DNA of 64,000 bases. It comes from an uncultured Paracoccaceae bacterium. Lineage in GTDB: Bacteria; Pseudomonadota; Alphaproteobacteria; Rhodobacterales; Rhodobacteraceae. The notes under the pieces are model-generated. The model was not told where the DNA came from. It made no database searches and worked only from the letters and a program-made list of their open reading frames with translations. Position numbers and translations under genes: made by a program. This document shows, in pieces, positions 46,089 through 55,885 of this stretch (position 1 is the first letter of the stretch; each line of letters opens with the position of its first letter). Location of the stretch: NCBI GenBank assembly GCA_947489705.1, contig CANLEQ010000004.1, positions 62,001 through 126,000 on the forward strand, given 5' to 3'.

Positions 46089-47087
46089 ATGTCTGTCAAG
46101 GTTGGCATCAACGGCTTCGGCCGCATCGGGCGCAACGTGCTGCGCGGCATCATCGAGGCGGGGCGTACCGATATCGAGGTGACGCATATCAACGATCTGG
46201 GCCCCGTGGAGACAAACGCCCATCTGCTGCGCTACGACAGCGTGCATGGCCGCTTTCCGGGCGAGGTGACGTCGGGCGAGGACTGGATCGACGTCGGCAC
46301 CGGCAAGATCAAGGTCACGTCCGAGAAGGATCCCAAGGCCCTGCCATGGGACGGCGTGGATATCGCGCTGGAATGCACGGGCATCTTCACCTCAGCCGAG
46401 AAGGCCGCCTGGCATCTGGAGAACGGATCGACCCGCGTACTGGTCTCGGCACCCTGTTCCTCGGCCCACAAGACCATCGTCTACGGCGTCAACCACGAGA
46501 GCCTGACCGCCGACGACAAGGTCATCTCGAACGCGTCGTGCACCACGAACTGCCTCGCGCCGGTGGCCAAGGTCCTCAACGACGCGATCGGCATCAAGCG
46601 CGGCTTCATGACGACGATCCATTCCTATACCGGCGACCAGCCGACGCTCGACACGATGCACAAGGATCTCTATCGCGCGCGGGCCGCGGGGCTCAACATG
46701 ATCCCGACCTCGACGGGGGCCGCCAAGGCCGTGGGCCTCGCCCTGCCCGAGCTCGACGGCAAGCTCGACGGCGTCGCGATCCGGGTGCCGACGCCCAACG
46801 TGTCGGTCGTCGATCTGACCTTCGAGGCGGAGCGCGACACCAGCGTCGACGAGATCAATGCGGCGATCCGTGCGGCGGCCGACGGGAACCTGAAGGGCAT
46901 TCTGGGATACACGAGCGACAAGCTCGTCAGCTCGGACTTCAACCACGACCCGCATTCGTCGATCTTCCACATGGACCAGACCAAGGTCATGGAAGGCACG
47001 ATGTGCCGCATCCTGACCTGGTACGACAACGAATGGGGCTTCTCCAACCGGATGGCCGATACCGCGGTGGCGATGGGCAAGCTCTGA
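46089..47087 (+). CDS. gapA: Glyceraldehyde-3-phosphate dehydrogenase, type I
   Basis: VKVGINGFGRIGRNVLR, SNASCTTNCLAPVAKVLND, TWYDNEWGFSNRM. Confidence 0.97.
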   Translation: MSVKVGINGFGRIGRNVLRGIIEAGRTDIEVTHINDLGPVETNAHLLRYDSVHGRFPGEVTSGEDWIDVGTGKIKVTSEKDPKALPWDGVDIALECTGIFTSAEKAAWHLENGSTRVLVSAPCSSAHKTIVYGVNHESLTADDKVISNASCTTNCLAPVAKVLNDAIGIKRGFMTTIHSYTGDQPTLDTMHKDLYRARAAGLNMIPTSTGAAKAVGLALPELDGKLDGVAIRVPTPNVSVVDLTFEAERDTSVDEINAAIRAAADGNLKGILGYTSDKLVSSDFNHDPHSSIFHMDQTKVMEGTMCRILTWYDNEWGFSNRMADTAVAMGKL

Positions 47088-47126
47088 CGCCGCATCGAAA
47101 GGGGCAAGGCCCCCGCGGATACCTTT

Positions 47127-47157
47127 ACGCCCGTCGCTGCAACGCGGCGGGCGTTTT
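47127..47157 (+). terminator. Intrinsic terminator downstream of gapA
   Basis: ACGCCCGTCGC-TGCAAC-GCGGCGGGCGT followed by TTT; 11-bp stem with one wobble. Confidence 0.8.
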
Positions 47158-47200
47158 CATGTCCGCTTCGCGTTAATCCCCTGTTAGGCCGTCCTGCAAT

Positions 47201-47215
47201 TGCTGCATAGCAGCA
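47201..47215 (+). promoter_or_regulatory. Inverted repeat TGCTGC-ATA-GCAGCA upstream of the DUF1127 gene
   Basis: Perfect 6-bp arms, 3-bp spacer; contains CTGC-N3-GCAG. Confidence 0.5.
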
Positions 47216-47314
47216 TTACCGAACCGTCTGTTGTCCGGAGCGATGTTAGCGTCCAAATTCCTCTCCTGAAACGAGCGGCCCGCCCCGCCGCAAACATACG
47301 AGAGAGACCCCGAT

Positions 47315-47479
47315 ATGATGACCATCCTGCACCAGCTCGTCCTCGCCGCACGCCGCCGCGCCGCCTACAACCGCACGCGTTCCGAACTGCGCAGGCTGTC
47401 GCCGAATACCGCGCTCGACCTCGGGATCTATCAGGACGACGTGAACCGCATCGCGCGCAACGCCGTCTACGGACGCTGA
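47315..47479 (+). CDS. DUF1127 small protein, 54 aa
   Basis: MMTILHQLVLAARRRAAYNRTRSELRRLSPNTALDLGIYQDDVNRIARNAVYGR; Arg-rich, LxxLSPxxxxDLGI motif of DUF1127; GAGAGA RBS upstream, terminator downstream; not in the ORF track. Confidence 0.85.
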   Translation: MMTILHQLVLAARRRAAYNRTRSELRRLSPNTALDLGIYQDDVNRIARNAVYGR

Positions 47480-47528
47480 TCCCCGACCGGCCGCCGTCGT
47501 CCCGGCGATGCGCCGGTTCGATCCGACA

Positions 47529-47561
47529 AAGGCGCGGCGCCGCGGGGCGTCGCGCCTTTTC
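47529..47561 (+). terminator. Intrinsic terminator downstream of DUF1127 gene
   Basis: AAAGGCGCGGCGCC-GCGG-GGCGTCGCGCCTTTT: 14-bp stem with one G.U, tetraloop, T-run. Confidence 0.85.
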
Positions 47562-47645
47562 GCGTTCCCGGCTTCGCTTGCGGCAGCGAGGCCCGCGGCC
47601 TATGACGCAGCGCAACGCCGCAACCGAAAGAAGAAGGGCCGCCCC

Positions 47646-48953
47646 ATGATCCCCCGCTATTCCCGCCCCGAAATGGTCCAGATCTGGGAGCCCGCGACCA
47701 AGTTCCGGATCTGGTACGAGATCGAGGCCCATGCCTGCCAGGCCATGGCCGATCTCGGGACCATCCCGCGCGAGAATGCCGAGGCCGTCTGGAAGGCAAA
47801 GGATGTCGAGTTCGACGTCGCCCGCATCGACGAGATCGAGGCCGTGACCCGCCACGACGTCATCGCCTTCCTGACCCATCTGGCCGAACATGTCGGCAGC
47901 GACGAGGCGCGGTTCGTCCATCAGGGCATGACCAGTTCGGACGTACTCGACACCTGTTTCAACGTGCAGCTTGTGCGCGCGGCCGACATCCTGATCGCCG
48001 ATGTCGAGGCCCTGCTCGCGGCCCTCAGGCGCCGCGCGATGGAGCACAAGTTCACGGTGCGGATCGGCCGCAGCCACGGGATCCACGCGGAGCCCACCAC
48101 GATGGGCCTGACCTTCGCGCGGTTCCATGCCGAGATGGAGCGGAACCTGCGCCGGCTGCGCACCGCGCGCGAGGAGATCGCCACGGGCGCCATCAGCGGC
48201 GCGGTCGGGACCTTCGCCAATATCGACCCGCGGGTCGAGGAGCATGTCTGCGCCCAGCTCGGCCTCGCGCCCGAGCCGATCTCGACGCAGGTCATCCCGC
48301 GCGACCGTCATGCGGCCTTCTTCGCAGCGCTCGGCGTGGTGGGAAGCTCGATCGAGAACATCGCGACCGAGATTCGCCACATGCAGCGGACCGAAGTGCT
48401 GGAAGCGGAGGAGTTCTTCAATCCCGGCCAGAAGGGATCGAGCGCGATGCCGCACAAGCGCAACCCGGTCCTGACGGAGAACCTGACGGGGCTCGCACGG
48501 CTGGTGCGGATGGCCGTGATCCCAGCGATGGAGAACGTCGCACTCTGGCACGAGCGCGACATCTCGCATTCGTCCGTCGAGCGTAATATCGGCCCCGACA
48601 CCACCGTGACGCTGGATTTCGCGCTGAGCCGGCTGACGGGCGTCATCGACAAGCTGGTGATCTATCCCGACCACATGCTCGAGAACATGCACAAGTTCCG
48701 CGGCCTCGTGATGAGCCAGCGCGTGCTCCTGGCGCTCACCCAGGCGGGCGTGAGCCGCGAGGATGCCTACAGGCTGGTGCAGCGCAACGCGATGCGGGTC
48801 TGGGAGGAAGGACGGGACTTCAAGACCGAGCTTCTGGCCGACGAGGACGTGCGCAAGGCCCTCAGCGAGAGCGAGATCGAGGAGAAGTTCGACCTCGACT
48901 ATCACACCAAGCACGTCGACACGATCTTCGACCGGGTCTTCGGACCCGAATGA
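47646..48953 (+). CDS. purB: Adenylosuccinate lyase
   Basis: MIPRYSRPEMVQIWEPATKFRIWYEIEAHA, GSSAMPHKRNPVLTENLTGLAR. Confidence 0.97.
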   Translation: MIPRYSRPEMVQIWEPATKFRIWYEIEAHACQAMADLGTIPRENAEAVWKAKDVEFDVARIDEIEAVTRHDVIAFLTHLAEHVGSDEARFVHQGMTSSDVLDTCFNVQLVRAADILIADVEALLAALRRRAMEHKFTVRIGRSHGIHAEPTTMGLTFARFHAEMERNLRRLRTAREEIATGAISGAVGTFANIDPRVEEHVCAQLGLAPEPISTQVIPRDRHAAFFAALGVVGSSIENIATEIRHMQRTEVLEAEEFFNPGQKGSSAMPHKRNPVLTENLTGLARLVRMAVIPAMENVALWHERDISHSSVERNIGPDTTVTLDFALSRLTGVIDKLVIYPDHMLENMHKFRGLVMSQRVLLALTQAGVSREDAYRLVQRNAMRVWEEGRDFKTELLADEDVRKALSESEIEEKFDLDYHTKHVDTIFDRVFGPE

Positions 48954-49005
48954 CCCTACGGAACCGCGTTTTCTCTCTGCGGAAAGGGGCCCGGCTAGGG
49001 ATAGC

Positions 49006-49013
49006 TTAACCAC
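49006..49013 (+). promoter_or_regulatory. Candidate CtrA half-site TTAACCAC upstream of fliG-like gene
   Basis: TTAACCAC 50-57 bp upstream of the ATG; one mismatch to the TTAACCAT half-site. Confidence 0.3.
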
Positions 49014-49062
49014 ATTGCGCCTAGTGTCTCCGCAAGCCGCGAGAAATACGGAGACGCGCCAG

Positions 49063-50142
49063 ATGTCCAGTGAACTTGCCCTTCGCGATTCTTTCGAATT
49101 CGCGGAGATGGCGCCCCGCAGATTGCCCGGAATGCCCGATGCCGCCAGCCTGACGCGGCGCCAGAAGGCCGCGATCGTGGTGCGGCTGCTGCTGGCCGAG
49201 GGCGCGTCGCTGCCGCTGTCGGAGCTGCCCGAGAGCCTCCAGGCCGAACTGACGACCCAGATGACGCAGATGCGCTTCGTCGACCGGGCGACCCTGCGCG
49301 AGGTGATCGAGGAATTCGCGACCGAGCTCGATTCCATCGGACTGAGCTTTCCGGGCGGCCTCGAAGGGGCGCTGAGCATCCTCGAAGGCGCGATCAGCCC
49401 GAGCCTTGCCGCACGGATGCGCAAGCAGTCGGGGGCCATCTGGACCGACGACCCGTGGGAGACCATCGCGAAATTCAAGATCGAGGAGCTGCTGCCGCTG
49501 CTCGAACGCGAAAGCCCCGAGGTCGGCGCGGTGATCCTGTCGAAGCTGGAAGTCTCCAAGGCCGCCGAGATCCTGGGCCTGCTGCCCGGCGCGCGGGCGC
49601 GGCGGCTGACCCTCGCCGTGTCGGAGACGGCCGATGTCGCGCCGGACATGGTGCGCCGCATCGGGCTGGCGCTCGCCGCCGAGCTCAAGGCCGAACCGCC
49701 GCGCGCTTTTCCCGCCGCGGCCGTCGAACGGCTGGGCGCGATCCTCAACGTCTCGGGGTCGGTCACGCGCGACGAGGTTCTGTCGGGGCTCGACGAGGAG
49801 GATGCGGAGCTCGGACAGCGCGTCCGCAAGGCGATCTTCACCTTCGCGAACATCCCCGAGCGCATCGCGCCCCGCGATGTCCCCGCGATCACCAAGGCCG
49901 TGGAGCAGGAAACCCTCGTCGTCGCCATCGCGGGAGCGGACGAGACCATGCGCCCCGCGGTCGAGTTCCTGCTCGGCAACATGCCTCAACGTCTGGCCGA
50001 AAGCCTGCGCATGGAGGCCGCGGAAATCGAGAAGGTCTCGCTCAAGGAGGCCGAAAAGGCGCATCTGGCCGTCGTCAAGGTCATCCGGGGCATGGCGGAT
50101 AGCGGCGAGATCAAGATGGTCACTCTCGAGGAGAACGACTAG
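49063..50142 (+). CDS. fliG: FliG family flagellar motor switch protein
   Basis: 359 aa; LTRRQKAAIVVRLLLAEGASLPL, ESPEVGAVILSKLEVSKAAEILGLLPG, FTFANIPERIAPRDVPAITKAVEQETLVVAIAGADETMRPAVEFLLGNMPQRLAESLRMEAAEIEKVSLKEAEKAHLAVVKVIR (FliG middle/C-terminal domains). Confidence 0.85.
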   Translation: MSSELALRDSFEFAEMAPRRLPGMPDAASLTRRQKAAIVVRLLLAEGASLPLSELPESLQAELTTQMTQMRFVDRATLREVIEEFATELDSIGLSFPGGLEGALSILEGAISPSLAARMRKQSGAIWTDDPWETIAKFKIEELLPLLERESPEVGAVILSKLEVSKAAEILGLLPGARARRLTLAVSETADVAPDMVRRIGLALAAELKAEPPRAFPAAAVERLGAILNVSGSVTRDEVLSGLDEEDAELGQRVRKAIFTFANIPERIAPRDVPAITKAVEQETLVVAIAGADETMRPAVEFLLGNMPQRLAESLRMEAAEIEKVSLKEAEKAHLAVVKVIRGMADSGEIKMVTLEEND

Positions 50143-50252
50143 CGCCGCGCCGGGCGGTGGACAAGCGCGCCGGCCTCGGTCACATCTGTCCGCGGGCCGG
50201 CCCCGTCTGAAGTGCCGGCATCCCTGCCCCTGCACCCGCCCGGAACCCCGCG

Positions 50253-51173
50253 ATGAACCGTCCCCCACTGACCGAGGCCGCGACGGGGATCCTGCTGATG
50301 CTGGGCGCGATCTTTCTCTTCACGGTGATGGACGCGACCGCCAAGGCCATCGCGCTGCGCACCGACACGCTGATGGCGCTCTGGGCGCGCTATGCCGGCC
50401 AGACGCTGGTGGTCGCGGTGCTGGTCATCCCCAAGGGTCGCGCGGTCCTTCACACGAAGTATCCGGGCCTGCAGGCGCTGCGCTCGGTGTTCCTGCTGAC
50501 CGCGACGACGTTCTTCTTCTTCGGGATCTCGCGCATCGGCCTCGCGGAGGCGACGGCGATCATGGATCTCAACCCGGTGCTGATCACGCTGGGCGCGGCG
50601 CTTTTCCTCGGGGAGAGTTTCGGGGTTCGCCGGGCGATGGCGGTGGGCGTCTCTCTGGCGGGGGCGCTCATCATCATCCGCCCCGGAAGCGCCGTCTTCT
50701 CCCCCGCGGCGCTGTTGCCGCTCGGGGCCGCGATCTGCTATTCGGGATATGCCCTGACGACGCGCTTCGTCGGCCGGGACGAGGACGTCTGGACCTCGCT
50801 TCTCTATACGGCCCTCCTCGGTGGGATCATTCTGAGCATCGTGATTCCGTTCAACTGGATAGCGCCCGATCGCGTCACGCTGGCGATGATGGCCGTGATC
50901 GGCGTGATCGGCGCGGTGGGCCAGCTGCTTCTGATCCGCGCGTTGCAGGTGGCCGAGGCGAGCCTCATCGCGCCGTTCGGCTATGCCGGGCTGATCTTCG
51001 CGAGCGTGTGGGGATGGCTGGTCTTCGCCGAGATCCCCGATCTCTGGACGATCGTCGGAATGGTTGTGATCGCGGTGGCCGGTCTCTATGTCTGGTGGCG
51101 CGAGATGCAATCGGCGCGCCATGCGGCAAACGCGATCAAGATAGAGGCGGAAGCGCGTGGCGTCCAACCCTGA
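50253..51173 (+). CDS. DMT/EamA family transporter
   Basis: 306 aa, about 10 TM, two EamA halves. Confidence 0.9.
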   Translation: MNRPPLTEAATGILLMLGAIFLFTVMDATAKAIALRTDTLMALWARYAGQTLVVAVLVIPKGRAVLHTKYPGLQALRSVFLLTATTFFFFGISRIGLAEATAIMDLNPVLITLGAALFLGESFGVRRAMAVGVSLAGALIIIRPGSAVFSPAALLPLGAAICYSGYALTTRFVGRDEDVWTSLLYTALLGGIILSIVIPFNWIAPDRVTLAMMAVIGVIGAVGQLLLIRALQVAEASLIAPFGYAGLIFASVWGWLVFAEIPDLWTIVGMVVIAVAGLYVWWREMQSARHAANAIKIEAEARGVQP

Positions 51174-52068
51174 ACCCAGACCCTTCGACAAGGCGCAGAA
51201 CCTCGCGATCCGCGCGATCCTGGGTCTGGTTCTCGCCCTGCCCTATGCTGCGCGGGTGCGTGCGATGGGCTGGATCTGTTCGCGGATCGTGGCCCCCGTC
51301 GTGGGCTGGCGCAAGCGGATCCGCGCCAACCTGGCGCTGGCCTGCCCGGACCTTCCCGAGAAAGAGGTCGCCCGCCTCGTGCGCGACGTGCCCGACAATG
51401 TCGGCCGGACCCTGATCGAGATCTATTCGGGAGCGGAGTTCAAGGCGCATCTGCGCGACACCGTCCCGGAGGGTCCCGGTCTCGCGGCGCTGCGCGAAGC
51501 GCGGGCCCGAGGGCGGCCGGCCGTGCTGGTGACGGCGCATCTGGGCAATTTCGACGCCCTGCGCGCGACCCTCTTTCACGAGGGGTTCGAGCTTGCCGGG
51601 CTCTATCGCGAGATGCGCAACAAGGCCTTCAACGCGCATTACGTCGCCGCCCTCGCGTCGATCGGAACGCCGCTCTTTCCGTCGAACCGCAAGGGCGTGA
51701 CCGGGTTCGTGCGACACCTGGCCGACGGGGGCGTCATCGGCATCCTCACGGACGTCTATTCGTCGAAGGGCGCGGACGTCACCTTTTTCGGGCAATCGGC
51801 GCCCACCGCGATTTCGGCCTGCGACTGGGCGGTGAAGCACGATGCCATCGTCATTCCCTGCTACGGGATCCGGCGGCCCGACGGGCTGACCTTCGACATC
51901 CGGCTCGAGGCGCCGATCCCCCTCGGCGATCCCGTCGAGATGACGCAGGCCATCAACGACAACCTCGAGATCTGGGTGCGCCGGCACATGGACCAGTGGT
52001 TCTGGATCCATCGCCGCTGGAAGCCCTGGCGCAAGCGCAAGCCCGGACGGTCCCGCCCGGCCGGCTGA
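51157..52068 (+). CDS. Lysophospholipid/lipid A acyltransferase (LpxL/HtrB family)
   Basis: VTAHLGNFDALRATLFHEG (HX4D), LYREMRNKAFN, SNRKGVTGFVRHLADGGVIGILTD. Confidence 0.88.
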   Translation: MASNPEPRPFDKAQNLAIRAILGLVLALPYAARVRAMGWICSRIVAPVVGWRKRIRANLALACPDLPEKEVARLVRDVPDNVGRTLIEIYSGAEFKAHLRDTVPEGPGLAALREARARGRPAVLVTAHLGNFDALRATLFHEGFELAGLYREMRNKAFNAHYVAALASIGTPLFPSNRKGVTGFVRHLADGGVIGILTDVYSSKGADVTFFGQSAPTAISACDWAVKHDAIVIPCYGIRRPDGLTFDIRLEAPIPLGDPVEMTQAINDNLEIWVRRHMDQWFWIHRRWKPWRKRKPGRSRPAG

Positions 52069-52125
52069 TCAGTCGATGCGCAAGCCCGGACGGTCCCGCC
52101 CGGCCGGCTGATCAGTCGATGCGCA
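52035..52125. repeat. 43-bp perfect tandem duplication (2.1 copies)
   Basis: GCGCAAGCCCGGACGGTCCCGCCCGGCCGGCTGATCAGTCGAT at 52035-52077 repeated exactly at 52078-52120; periodicity continues to 52125. Confidence 0.97.
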
Positions 52126-52807
52126 TGGCCGCGAGGATCGCGCCCTGATGCGGACGCTGGAGGATCACGGCGGCGGGGCCTTCCGACAGATCGGCATCGA
52201 TCCGCAACGGCTCGGCCATGTCCCAGACCCCCAGGGCGCGCCATTCCACGACGACGTTGGAATAGCGGAACGTGTGGCCGGCATTCTCGCCGTGTTCGAT
52301 GTCGACGATCCGCTCGGGCACGTAGCGGATGAGCTGGACGACCGCGGGACCGGAGAGATCGGCGTTCGGCTCGGCGGTGATGCGCACCTCCGCACCGCGG
52401 CGCGACGCCTTGAGCGGGATCAGATCGGGGCGGTCCTTGTGCTTCTGCACCAGTTCCATGACCTGCATCGGCTTGTAGCCGACCACATGATCGACACCGT
52501 CGACGACCATCTGGGGCGTATAGATCGACCGCTGCTCGGCCGCGCGGGCATAGCCCTTCTGGCGCCGCGTGAAGGCCGGATCGGCGAACCGGTCCTTCCA
52601 GCCGATATAGTCCCAATAATCGACATGCAGCGCCAGCGGCAGGATATCCTCGTGGTCGGCGAGCTTGCTCAGCAGGTCGTCGGCGGGCGGACAGGCGGAG
52701 CATCCCTGCGACGTGTAGAGCTCGACCACCACGGGCTGGTCACCGGCGAAAGCGGGGACCGGTCCGGCCAGCAGCAGAAGCAGGAAGGATAGGGACTGGA
52801 TTCGCAT
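52112..52807 (-). CDS. DUF1223 secreted protein (thioredoxin-like CxxC)
   Basis: Signal peptide MRIQSLSFLLLLLAGPVPAFA; VVVELYTSQGCSACPPADDLLSKLA … LHVDYWDYIGWKDRFADPAFTRRQ…TPQMVVDG. Confidence 0.88.
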   Translation of the reverse strand: MRIQSLSFLLLLLAGPVPAFAGDQPVVVELYTSQGCSACPPADDLLSKLADHEDILPLALHVDYWDYIGWKDRFADPAFTRRQKGYARAAEQRSIYTPQMVVDGVDHVVGYKPMQVMELVQKHKDRPDLIPLKASRRGAEVRITAEPNADLSGPAVVQLIRYVPERIVDIEHGENAGHTFRYSNVVVEWRALGVWDMAEPLRIDADLSEGPAAVILQRPHQGAILAAMRID

Positions 52808-52924
52808 GACCGCTCCGTCTGAATTCACGTTTCGTAGCTAGCCTTCGGAACCCGCGCCCACCAATCAAGGTTTTGAGACCACGACGGAGCGGATCCGGGC
52901 GCCGGTCGTCGCATGCCGGTTTCG

Positions 52925-52953
52925 TTGACAGCCGATCATGCCGGCCCTATGCC
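52925..52953 (+). promoter_or_regulatory. Candidate sigma70-type promoter of acnA
   Basis: TTGACA - 17 bp - TATGCC, about 65 bp upstream of the acnA ATG. Confidence 0.45.
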
Positions 52954-53016
52954 CCAACCGCAAGGCAGATGCCCGGAACCGGATAGCCGCAACACGTTAT
53001 TTCCAAGGAGACCCTC

Positions 53017-55821
53017 ATGCCCATCGAGGTTGGACAGGACACCAGCAAGACCCGCAGGACGCTCGACGTCTCGGGCAGCCAATATGCCTATTATTCCATC
53101 GCGGCGGCCTCCGATGCTGGCCTTGGCGACTTCTCGAGACTGCCGGTATCGCTGAAGGTGCTGCTGGAGAACCTGCTCCGGTTCGAGGACGGCAACACGG
53201 TCACCACCGACGACATCAAGGCCTTCGCCGACTGGGCGCAGAACGGCGGCAAGACCAACCGCGAGATCGCCTATCGCCCCGCCCGCGTGCTAATGCAGGA
53301 TTTCACCGGCGTTCCGGCCGTGGTCGACCTTGCCGCGATGCGCGACGGGATCGTCGAGCTTGGCGGCGACGCGCAGAAGATCAACCCGCTCAACCCCGTC
53401 GACCTCGTGATCGACCATTCGGTGATGATCGACGAGTTCGGTAATCCGCGCGCGTTTCAGATGAACGTGGACCGCGAATACGAGCGCAACATCGAACGCT
53501 ACCAGTTCCTGAAATGGGGCCAGAAGGCGTTCCAGAACTTCCGTGTGGTCCCGCCCGGCACCGGCATCTGTCACCAGGTGAACCTCGAATATCTCGCCAA
53601 GACGGTCTGGTCGGACACCGACCAGAACGGCGAGATGGTGGCCTATCCCGACACGCTCGTCGGCACCGACAGCCATACGACGATGGTCAACGGCGCCGCG
53701 GTGCTGGGCTGGGGCGTGGGCGGCATCGAGGCTGAGGCGGCGATGCTGGGACAGCCCGTGTCGATGCTGCTTCCGGAGGTCGTGGGCTTCAAGCTGACGG
53801 GCGCGATGCCCGAGGGCACGACGGCGACCGACCTCGTGCTCAAGGTCTGCGAGATGCTGCGCGAGAAGGGCGTGGTGCAGAAATTCGTGGAATTCTACGG
53901 CGACGGGCTCGACAACGTGCCGCTCGCCAACCGGGCGACCATCGGCAACATGAGCCCCGAATTCGGCGGCACCTGCGCGTTCTTCCCGATCGACGACGAG
54001 ACGTTGCGCTATCTGCGCCAGACCGGTCGCGAGGAAGAGAACATCGCCCTCGTGGAGGCCTACGCCAAGGAGCAGGGCCTCTGGCGCGACGCCGGCGCCG
54101 AGCCGATCTTCACCGACACGCTCGAGCTCGACATGTCGACGGTGAAGCCCGCCATTTCCGGGCCCAAGCACCCGCAGCAGCATATCGACCTCGACGCCGC
54201 CGCGGTCGAGTTCCACGCCTATATCGAAGAACAGCGCAAGAGCTCCAAGCCCGAGGACGAGAACCGCGAGAAGCGGTGGGAAGCCGAAGGCGGCCAGCCC
54301 GCCCCCAAGGAGATCCCCGGCGACAAGGGCCAGCACAAGCGCGCCCGTGTGACCATGAAGGACATCGACGGCGAGGAAAAATCGTTCGAGCTCCATGACG
54401 GCTCGATCGTCATCGCCTCGATCACGTCGTGCACCAACACGTCGAACCCCTACGTGATGATCGGTGCCGGCCTCATCGCCCGCAAGGCACGCGAGCTCGG
54501 GCTCGACCGCAAGCCCTGGGTCAAGACGTCGCTCGCGCCCGGCAGCCAGGTCGTGTCGTCCTACCTCAACGCGACGGGGCTTCAGGACGATCTCGACGCG
54601 ATCGGGTTCAACCTCGTGGGCTATGGCTGCACGACCTGCATCGGCAATTCGGGGCCGATCCCCGAAGAGCTGAGCAAAGCGATCAACGACAACGACCTGA
54701 TCGGCGTGTCGGTCCTGTCGGGCAACCGCAACTTCGAGGGCCGGATCAGCCCGGACGTGCGCGCGAACTATCTCGCCTCCCCGCCGCTGGTCGTGGCCTA
54801 TGCGCTCGTCGGCGACATGAATGTCGACATCACGCGCGAGCCGCTCGGGCAGGACAAGGACGGCAACGACGTCTTCCTCAAGGATCTGTGGCCTTCGCAG
54901 CAGGAGATCGCCGAACTCGTGGAGGAGACGGTCACGCGCGAACGTTTCCAGGAGAAATACGCCGACGTCTTCGAGGGCGACGACAAGTGGAAGAGCGTCG
55001 AAACCCCCGACAGCGAGACCTATGACTGGCCTTCGGGATCGACCTACGTCCAGAACCCCCCCTATTTCCAGGGGATGGGCACCGAGCCCGGCACGATCGG
55101 CAACATCGAGAATGCCCGTATGCTGGCCCTGCTGGGCGACATGGTCACCACCGACCACATCTCGCCGGCCGGGTCCTTCAAGGAGACCTCTCCCGCCGGA
55201 TCGTATCTCACAGAACGTCAGGTGCAGCCGCGCGAGTTCAACTCCTACGGGTCGCGCCGCGGCAATCACGAGGTGATGATGCGGGGCACCTTTGCCAATA
55301 TCCGCATCCGCAACGAGATGCTCGACGGCGTCGAGGGTGGTTATACCAAGGGCCCCGACGGAGACGAGCTGCCGATCTACGATGCGGCGATGAAGTACCA
55401 GGAACAGGGCACGCCCCTCGTCGTGATCGCCGGCCAGCAATACGGTGCCGGGTCGTCTCGCGACTGGGCCGCGAAGGGCACCGCCCTGCTGGGCGTGAAG
55501 GCGGTGATCGCCGAGAGCTACGAGCGGATCCACCGGTCGAACCTCGTCGGCATGGGTGTCCTGCCGTTCGAGTTCACCGGCGACGACAACCGCACGAGCC
55601 TGAAACTGACCGGGGACGAGACGTTCTCGATCCACGGGCTCGAAGGCGATTTCCCCCCCTCGGCCGAGGTGCCGTGCACCATTACCTATCCGGGTGGCGA
55701 GACGAAGGAGATCACGCTGAAGTCGCGCATCGATACCGCGATCGAGATCGACTACGTCAAGAATGGCGGCGTGCTGCATTACGTGCTGCGCCGGCTGGCC
55801 GACACTGCCAGCGCCGCCTGA
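53017..55821 (+). CDS. acnA: Aconitate hydratase AcnA
   Basis: 934 aa; [64 protein letters not shown]. Confidence 0.97.
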   Translation: MPIEVGQDTSKTRRTLDVSGSQYAYYSIAAASDAGLGDFSRLPVSLKVLLENLLRFEDGNTVTTDDIKAFADWAQNGGKTNREIAYRPARVLMQDFTGVPAVVDLAAMRDGIVELGGDAQKINPLNPVDLVIDHSVMIDEFGNPRAFQMNVDREYERNIERYQFLKWGQKAFQNFRVVPPGTGICHQVNLEYLAKTVWSDTDQNGEMVAYPDTLVGTDSHTTMVNGAAVLGWGVGGIEAEAAMLGQPVSMLLPEVVGFKLTGAMPEGTTATDLVLKVCEMLREKGVVQKFVEFYGDGLDNVPLANRATIGNMSPEFGGTCAFFPIDDETLRYLRQTGREEENIALVEAYAKEQGLWRDAGAEPIFTDTLELDMSTVKPAISGPKHPQQHIDLDAAAVEFHAYIEEQRKSSKPEDENREKRWEAEGGQPAPKEIPGDKGQHKRARVTMKDIDGEEKSFELHDGSIVIASITSCTNTSNPYVMIGAGLIARKARELGLDRKPWVKTSLAPGSQVVSSYLNATGLQDDLDAIGFNLVGYGCTTCIGNSGPIPEELSKAINDNDLIGVSVLSGNRNFEGRISPDVRANYLASPPLVVAYALVGDMNVDITREPLGQDKDGNDVFLKDLWPSQQEIAELVEETVTRERFQEKYADVFEGDDKWKSVETPDSETYDWPSGSTYVQNPPYFQGMGTEPGTIGNIENARMLALLGDMVTTDHISPAGSFKETSPAGSYLTERQVQPREFNSYGSRRGNHEVMMRGTFANIRIRNEMLDGVEGGYTKGPDGDELPIYDAAMKYQEQGTPLVVIAGQQYGAGSSRDWAAKGTALLGVKAVIAESYERIHRSNLVGMGVLPFEFTGDDNRTSLKLTGDETFSIHGLEGDFPPSAEVPCTITYPGGETKEITLKSRIDTAIEIDYVKNGGVLHYVLRRLADTASAA

Positions 55822-55834
55822 CGACCCCGCCATC

Positions 55835-55866
55835 GCGGGGCGCGCGTGCTCATGCGCGCGCCCCGC
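55835..55866. terminator. Bidirectional hairpin between convergent acnA and aroB
   Basis: GCGGGGCGCGCG-TGCTCATG-CGCGCGCCCCGC: perfect 12-bp arms, 8-nt loop, no T-tract. Confidence 0.65.
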
Positions 55867-55885
55867 AGGGTCCAAGGCCTCCGGG

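Noticed and set aside
47184-49982. 932 aa minus-strand ORF opposite purB and fliG
   Set aside because: Spans two convincing plus-strand genes, an intergenic terminator and the DUF1127 gene; composition typical of antisense GC-rich frames
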